Below the pieces are notes generated by a model that saw nothing but the letters and a program-made list of their open reading frames with translations, was not told the origin of the DNA and did not search any database. Source: CAVZOY01 sp963777095 (GTDB lineage: Bacteria; Actinomycetota; Actinomycetes; Mycobacteriales; Geodermatophilaceae). Taken from it: DNA of 64,000 bases. The DNA lies in contig CAVZOY010000002.1 of the NCBI GenBank assembly GCA_963777095.1, positions 558,001 to 622,000 on the forward strand, written 5' to 3'. This document shows, in pieces, positions 57,517 through 64,000 of the stretch (the first letter of the stretch is position 1; each line of letters begins with the position of its first letter). The position numbers and the translations under genes were made by a program.

Positions 57517-57532
57517 GTTACCGGCCGGTAAC
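57517..57532. promoter_or_regulatory. Candidate TetR-type operator upstream of etfB
   Basis: GTTACCGGCCGGTAAC is a perfect 16-bp palindrome in the 118-base interval between etfB and the cds1-like gene. TetR-family regulators of acyl-CoA metabolism in actinobacteria bind palindromes of this size and style. The regulator is not in the window. Confidence 0.55.
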
Positions 57533-57566
57533 CCCAGCGACGCAGCCGGTCGGCGAGTGACGCCGA

Positions 57567-58673
57567 TCACGTCGACGGCGGTCGCCACTCCCCCGACGCC
57601 GTGAAAGCGTCGAGCGCCGCCGTCCAGGGCGTGAGGTCCAGGTCGTGCTCGGCCAGCCAGGCGTCGTCGTAGTAGGTGTGCGCGTACCGCTCGCCGCCGT
57701 CGCAGAGCAGCGTGACCACACTGCCGCTGCGGCCGGCCGCGACCATCTCGGCGATCAGCGTGAACGCGCCGATCAGGTTGGTGCCGGTGGAGCCGCCGGC
57801 CCGACGTCCCGTCATCCGCTCGAGGTGCCGCATGGCCGCGAGCGATGCGGCGTCCGGGACGCAGATCATCCGGTCGACGATCGTCGGCACGAACGAGGGC
57901 TCGACCCGGGGACGGCCGATGCCCTCGATGCGGCTGGCGCGGCCGGTCGCCGTCGACATGTCGCCGTCCCGCCAGCCGGGGAAGAACGACGACCCCTCCG
58001 GGTCGACGACGGCCAGCCGGGTGGGCAGCCGCCGGTACCGCACGTAGCGGCCGATGGTCGCGCTCGTGCCGCCGGTGCCGGCGCCGACGACGACCCACTC
58101 GGGGACGGGGTGCCGCTCGAGGGCGAGCTGGTCGAAGACCGACTCGGCGATGTTGTTGTTGCCGCGCCAGTCGGTGGCCCGCTCGGCGTTGGTGAACTGG
58201 TCGAGGTAGTGACCCCCGGCCTCCGCGGCGATCCGCCGGGCCTCGTCGTAGACGGTGCCGGCGTCGTCGACGAGGTGGCAGCGGCCGCCGTGGAACTCGA
58301 TGAGCGCGATCTTCTCGGGGCTCGTGGTGGCGGGCATGACCGCGACGAACGGCAGGCCGAGCATCCGGGCGAAGTAGGCCTCGCTGACCGCGGTCGAGCC
58401 GCTGGAGGCCTCGACGACCGTGCTGCCCTCGGTGATGTCGCCGTTGCAGAGGCCGTAGAGGAACAGCGAGCGGGCCAGCCGGTGCTTGAGGCTGCCGGTC
58501 GGATGGGTCGACTCGTCCTTGAGGTAGAGGTCGACGCCCCACTCGGGCGGCAGCGGGCAGGCCAGCAGGTGGGTGTCGGCGCTGCGGTGCGCGTCGGCCT
58601 CGACCGCCGCGACGGCGCGGTCGACCCAGGCCCGGCAGGCGGGGTCGGACCGGTCGACGTCCTCGGTACTCAT
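57567..58673 (-). CDS. cds1: PLP-dependent cysteine desulfhydrase-like protein (Cds1 family)
   Basis: 368 residues, fold type II PLP enzyme. PLP-lysine segment KDESTHPTGSLKHRLARSL, substrate loop EASSGSTAVSEAYFA and phosphate loop GAGTGGTSATIG are clear. The overall pattern, especially STHPTGSLKHRLARSLF, is close to mycobacterial Cds1 (Rv3684). That enzyme releases H2S and pyruvate from cysteine. The general cysteine-synthase annotation is the alternative. Its 4-base overlap with the enoyl-CoA hydratase gene implies coexpression. The gene is intact. Confidence 0.82.
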   Translation of the reverse strand: MSTEDVDRSDPACRAWVDRAVAAVEADAHRSADTHLLACPLPPEWGVDLYLKDESTHPTGSLKHRLARSLFLYGLCNGDITEGSTVVEASSGSTAVSEAYFARMLGLPFVAVMPATTSPEKIALIEFHGGRCHLVDDAGTVYDEARRIAAEAGGHYLDQFTNAERATDWRGNNNIAESVFDQLALERHPVPEWVVVGAGTGGTSATIGRYVRYRRLPTRLAVVDPEGSSFFPGWRDGDMSTATGRASRIEGIGRPRVEPSFVPTIVDRMICVPDAASLAAMRHLERMTGRRAGGSTGTNLIGAFTLIAEMVAAGRSGSVVTLLCDGGERYAHTYYDDAWLAEHDLDLTPWTAALDAFTASGEWRPPST

Positions 58674-59455
58674 CGGCCGACGAAGGCGGCCTTCCCCGGC
58701 CCGTGCTCGAGGAAGGAGGCCATGCCGGTCTTCTGGTCCTCGGTGTCGAAGAGTGCGGCGAACAGCTCGCTCTCCAGCGTCAGCCCCTGGGCCAGCGGCA
58801 GGTCCAGACCCTCGTCGATGGCCCGCTTGGCGGCGGCCAGCGCCAGCGGTGGGCCGGCGGCGAACTTCTTCGCCATGGCGACCGCCGTGGAGTAGACCTC
58901 GTCGTCCGGGACGACGGCGTCGGCCAGGCCGATCTCGAGCGCCTCCTCGGCGCCGACGTGCCGGCCGGTGAAGACCAGGTCCTTGGCCTTGGCCGGGCCG
59001 ACGAGGCGGGCCAGCCGCTGCGTGCCGCCCGCGCCGGGGATGACGCCCAGCAGGATCTCGGGCTGGCCGATCTTGGCGTTCGCGCCGAGCACCCGGAAGT
59101 CGGCGCAGAGCGCGAGCTCGTATCCGCCGCCGAGCGCGTAGCCGGTGATCGCGGCGATGACCGGCTTGGGGATGCGCTGCACCTGGGTGAACGCGTTCGT
59201 CAGCTCGCGGCCCCAGGCGACCATCGCCTCCTTGGTGAGCCCGCTCATCGCCTTGATGTCGGCGCCGGCGGCGAAGACCCGCTCGCCGCCGTAGAGGACG
59301 ACGGCCCGGACGTCGGCGTCCGCGGCGGCCTGCTGGGCGGCGACGGAGACGCCGCGGTACAGCTCGTCGTTGATCGCGTTCATCTTCGGCCGGTCGAGGC
59401 GGATGGTGCCCACCCCGTCCTCGACCGACAGGGTCACGACTTCGGGCTCGGCCAC
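58670..59455 (-). CDS. Enoyl-CoA hydratase/isomerase
   Basis: 261 residues, crotonase fold. The oxyanion-hole segments are ERVFAAGADIKAMSG and ITGYALGGGYELALCADFR. Catalytic glutamates are in GGYELAL and IGQPEILLGVIPGAGGTQRLA, so hydratase activity is expected in beta-oxidation. The start is GTG or ATG at 59455. It lies near the etf genes, which serve the dehydrogenase step of the same pathway, and corresponds in position to echA17. The gene is intact. Confidence 0.92.
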   Translation of the reverse strand: MAEPEVVTLSVEDGVGTIRLDRPKMNAINDELYRGVSVAAQQAAADADVRAVVLYGGERVFAAGADIKAMSGLTKEAMVAWGRELTNAFTQVQRIPKPVIAAITGYALGGGYELALCADFRVLGANAKIGQPEILLGVIPGAGGTQRLARLVGPAKAKDLVFTGRHVGAEEALEIGLADAVVPDDEVYSTAVAMAKKFAAGPPLALAAAKRAIDEGLDLPLAQGLTLESELFAALFDTEDQKTGMASFLEHGPGKAAFVGR

Positions 59456-59536
59456 GCGGGGTCCTCCTGGATCGCTGACGACGTCGTCCGCCGCGACCCT
59501 AGCCAGCGCCGTTCCGACGTCCCGCGCCGAGATGCG

Positions 59537-59881
59537 TCAGACGCCCGTCACCGGCTCCCGCCGCAATCCCGGTTCCGGGGAGTGCCAGTTGCGGGCGATG
59601 GTGCGGAACATCCGCATCTGCAGCCAGGCGAGGACCGCCACGAGGAGGACGAAGGCCAGCTGCCACGCCCAGCCGTCGGAGGGAAAGCCCTCGGCGAGGA
59701 ACACCACGTTGACGGCGATCGAGAACGGCACGATCGCGGCCGGGAGCATCAGGAGGAACAGCGCGAGCAATGCCGTGGGCGGCGCGCCTCCCAGCGCGAC
59801 CACCATCGCCAGGCCCGCGGACAGCGCGACGTAGAGCTCACCGATCGGCACGCGGCGAAGTCCGACGTCGGGGGCGGTCAT
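59537..59881 (-). CDS. Small integral membrane protein of unknown function
   Basis: 114 residues from ATG 59881; the frame extends 15 residues further upstream without a good reason to use them. Three hydrophobic helices are visible (LYVALSAGLAMVVAL, LLALFLLMLPAAIVPFSIAVNVVFL, WQLAFVLLVAVLAWLQM), then a basic tail ending RREPVTGV. I recognise no domain. Neighbours are an enoyl-CoA hydratase and an ABC ATPase. Confidence 0.72.
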   Translation of the reverse strand: MTAPDVGLRRVPIGELYVALSAGLAMVVALGGAPPTALLALFLLMLPAAIVPFSIAVNVVFLAEGFPSDGWAWQLAFVLLVAVLAWLQMRMFRTIARNWHSPEPGLRREPVTGV

Positions 59882-59947
59882 GCGCGCACGGTAGGGCGCG
59901 TCGACGCCCTGGTACAGGCCTTGCACCCTCCCGGGCGAGCGCTCCGG

Positions 59948-60748
59948 CTAGCGAACGGCGCGGGCGGTGAACCGCTCGGAGTTGCGTTCGAGCTCCAGCG
60001 GCAGCCCGAACGTCTCGGACAGCGCCGCACCGGTGAGGACGTCGTCCAGCGGGCCGGCGGCCACCACCTCGCCGGCCCGCAGCAGCAGCGCGTGGGTGTA
60101 GCCGGGCGGGATCTCCTCGACGTGGTGGGTGACCAGCACCTGCGCCGGTGCGTAGAGGTACCGCGCCAGGTCGGTCAGCCGCGCGACGAGGTCCTCGCGC
60201 CCGCCGAGGTCCAGCCCGGCGCCCGGCTCGTCGAGCAGCAGCAGCTCGGGGTCGGGCATGAGCGCGCGGGCGATCTGCGTCCGCTTGCGCTCCCCCTCGG
60301 ACAACGTGCCGAAGGTCCGCCCGGCGAACGGGGCGATCCCCCACTGCTCCATCAGCATCGCCGCGCGGGTCAGGTCGTGGACGTCGTACTGCTCGCGCCA
60401 CCGCCCGACGACGGCGTAGCCCGCGGAGACGACGACGTCGCCCGTGCGCTCCGACGGCTGGATCCGCTGCGCCAGCGCGGCACTCGTCAGCCCGATGCGC
60501 GGCCGCAGCTCGAAGACGTCGACGGCGCCGAGCGTCTCGCCGAGCAGCGACACCTCCCCGCGGGTCGGGTGCATGAGCGCTCCGGCCAGCTGCAGCAGCG
60601 TCGTCTTGCCGGCTCCGTTCGGGCCCAGGACGACCCAGCGGTGGTCGGACTCGACCGTCCAGTCGACGCCGCGCAGGAGGGTGTTGTCCCCGCGGACGAC
60701 GTCGACGCCGCGCATCGCGATGACCGATTCGCTCGTCACGGCGCTCAT
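59948..60748 (-). CDS. ABC transporter ATP-binding protein
   Basis: 266 residues. Walker A is GPNGAGKTTLLQLAGAL, the signature motif LSEGERKRTQIARAL, Walker B ELLLLDEPGAGLDL, and the switch histidine VLVTHHVEEIP. No permease gene adjoins it, so the partner is unknown. The ModF/YrbF-like style LSEGERKR and the position next to the echA-type gene match Rv3041c. ATG 60748 is chosen over upstream alternatives that are antisense to glgX. The gene is intact. Confidence 0.92.
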   Translation of the reverse strand: MSAVTSESVIAMRGVDVVRGDNTLLRGVDWTVESDHRWVVLGPNGAGKTTLLQLAGALMHPTRGEVSLLGETLGAVDVFELRPRIGLTSAALAQRIQPSERTGDVVVSAGYAVVGRWREQYDVHDLTRAAMLMEQWGIAPFAGRTFGTLSEGERKRTQIARALMPDPELLLLDEPGAGLDLGGREDLVARLTDLARYLYAPAQVLVTHHVEEIPPGYTHALLLRAGEVVAAGPLDDVLTGAALSETFGLPLELERNSERFTARAVR

Positions 60749-60827
60749 CCAACCAACCGGCGCGCGAACCCGGCTCGGGTGTGCCCCTGCACGCCGCGGC
60801 GGCATCGGAGAGGGCAGGATCGCGGGG

Positions 60828-62995
<2,168 letters not shown>

Positions 62996-63017
62996 CGACG
63001 AACGCGCTGAACGCCCG

Positions 63018-63048
63018 AGCGGCCAGAACCTCGCGGGTCCTGGCCGCT
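63018..63048. terminator. Hairpin between convergent glgX and FHA genes
   Basis: AGCGGCCAG (63018-63026) pairs with CTGGCCGCT (63040-63048), with further inner ACC/GGT pairing after one mismatch. It lies 22 bases beyond glgX and is a likely bidirectional terminator. Confidence 0.65.
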
Positions 63049-63074
63049 GCGTGGCGTGCAGTGGGTGGCTGCGT

Positions 63075-64000
63075 CTAGTCCTGGGGCTGCTCGAAGGTGA
63101 TGACCGTCCAGCCGAGCAGCAGGCGGTCGCCGTCGGAGAGCGGGTGGGCGACACCGGGCTCGAGCTGGGTCCACTCGGTCGCCTCGGGTCCGGCGACGTG
63201 CGTGCCGTTGAGCGAGCCGAGGTCGACCAGCGACACCTCGCGACCGCTGCGCGTGAGCGCGGCGTGCGCAGACGACAGCACGTTCTGCGTGTCGGCGATC
63301 GGCACCGGTCGGGCCGTGCCGTTGGTGACCATCTCGTGGTTGTCGGGACGGCGGCCGAGCACCAGGTCCTCGTCGACCGTGACGACCATGCCGTCGTCGA
63401 AGCGCAGGATCGGCGCGGCCGAGTCGGAGTCCGGACGCCAGAACGCCGTCTGCTCGCCCGGAGGGGGCACCGCGCGAGGCGGTGGCGCCCGAGCCGAACC
63501 CGGCGTCGGAACCGGCGGTGTAGGACGACGGTGCCGGCGCGGACGTCGCGGGCGGAGCCGCCGACGACGCGTGCGCCTGCGCGGCCAGCTGCAGCACCGC
63601 GCCGGAGCCGGGCACGGTGCCCTCGACGAGGTCGAAGGCGACGCCCGGCGGCATGGACGGCGCCGCGGCACCCGGACCGACGTAGAGCGTCTGGCCCAGC
63701 TGGAAGCCGGCGGCGAGGGTGCAGCCCTCGACCGACGCGCCGCTGACCGGCACGCCGTCGACGGCCGGCTGGCCCTTGCCGGACCACAGCGCGACACCGG
63801 AGCCGGTGCCGGCGGAGGTGTCGGCGATCACGAGCGCGAAGGACGCGCCGCTCGCACCGAGCCGGCCGACCTCGCCGGCCACCGCGGACAGCACACGGTC
63901 CGCGCCGGGGCCGGAGACGCCGAGGCAGGCGTGCAGGGCCGCGACGAGGGCGGGTGAACCGGGGGCGTCGACCCACAGCAGACCGGCGCCACGACGGGCG
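63075..64000 (-). CDS. FHA-domain protein, incomplete at the window end (break near 63470)
   Basis: The stop is TAG at 63075; the 5' end lies beyond 64000. The C-terminal forkhead-associated domain has LVLGRRPDNHEMV, LSSAHAALTRSGREVSLVDLG and SLNGTHVAG, the Arg/Ser/His/Asn pattern that binds phosphothreonine. An Ala/Pro/Ser-rich linker precedes it. Further upstream is a beta-rich segment (SGVALWSGKGQPAVDGV), which I cannot assign. A surplus base near 63465-63475 divides linker from FHA domain. Partner kinases or phosphoproteins are not in view. Confidence 0.82.

Overview
The window is very GC-rich actinobacterial chromosome. GTG starts are frequent, many neighbouring genes overlap by 4 bases, and F420 (cofC/fbiD), IclR/NdgR, gatCAB and ETF genes are present. 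Proline/glycine/tyrosine-rich membrane proteins and a DUF222/HNH ('13E12') gene point to the Geodermatophilaceae (Blastococcus, Modestobacter, Geodermatophilus), but this is inference from gene content. The order of recognisable genes is largely that of Mycobacterium tuberculosis from fbiD (Rv2983) through ppk1, mutT1, leuDC, the IclR gene, gltX, leuB, serA, ilvCNB, gatBAC, the ACT gene, ligA, trmU, iscS and the etf genes to the ABC gene Rv3041c. It is therefore mostly conserved core chromosome with lineage-specific insertions.

Layout. Bases 1-7100: cofC, ppk1, a Nudix/phosphatase gene, a guanidinium exporter behind a guanidine-III riboswitch, leuCD, and the divergent IclR regulator. 7100-12820: MOSC and sulfite-oxidase-type genes, a DUF2332 gene, a DUF222/HNH gene, galK. 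12880-17910: a strong terminator, tRNA-Glu(CTC), tRNA-Gln(CTG), a CPBP protease, gltX, an FAH-family gene, a VOC gene and a class I amidotransferase. 17990-29720: branched-chain and serine synthesis (cimA, leuB, serA, ilvC, ilvN, ilvB) with mmsA and two small membrane genes. 29765-35166: one giant membrane protein with two successive PAS-GGDEF-EAL modules. 35270-46690: ilvD, a PH-like gene, a hydrolase, a 2-hydroxyacid dehydrogenase, a glucose/sorbosone-dehydrogenase lipoprotein, gatBAC, an ACT gene, ligA. 46800-64000: an antiporter with a UBP zinc finger, a MetE-like gene, a secreted 5'-nucleotidase, mnmA-iscS-MFS, etfBA, a cds1-like PLP enzyme, enoyl-CoA hydratase, an ABC ATPase, glgX and a partial FHA gene.

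The clearest regulatory elements are two ribosome-mediated attenuators. One precedes ilvB (11-residue leader MLRARILLVVA, pause hairpin, terminator with a U-run). The other precedes cimA (11-residue leader MSRTRSTIILS, with the same hairpin layout). Together with the riboswitch, a perfect inverted repeat between leuC and ndgR, and a 16-bp palindrome before etfB, they show how nitrogen and branched-chain amino-acid metabolism are probably controlled.

A strong caveat: about 30 single-base frameshifts interrupt otherwise intact genes, including essential ones (gltX, ligA, gatA, ilvC). Almost all are +1 insertions, and removing them restores full-length proteins. I treat them as sequence errors, not pseudogenes, and give full gene spans with the approximate position of each break.
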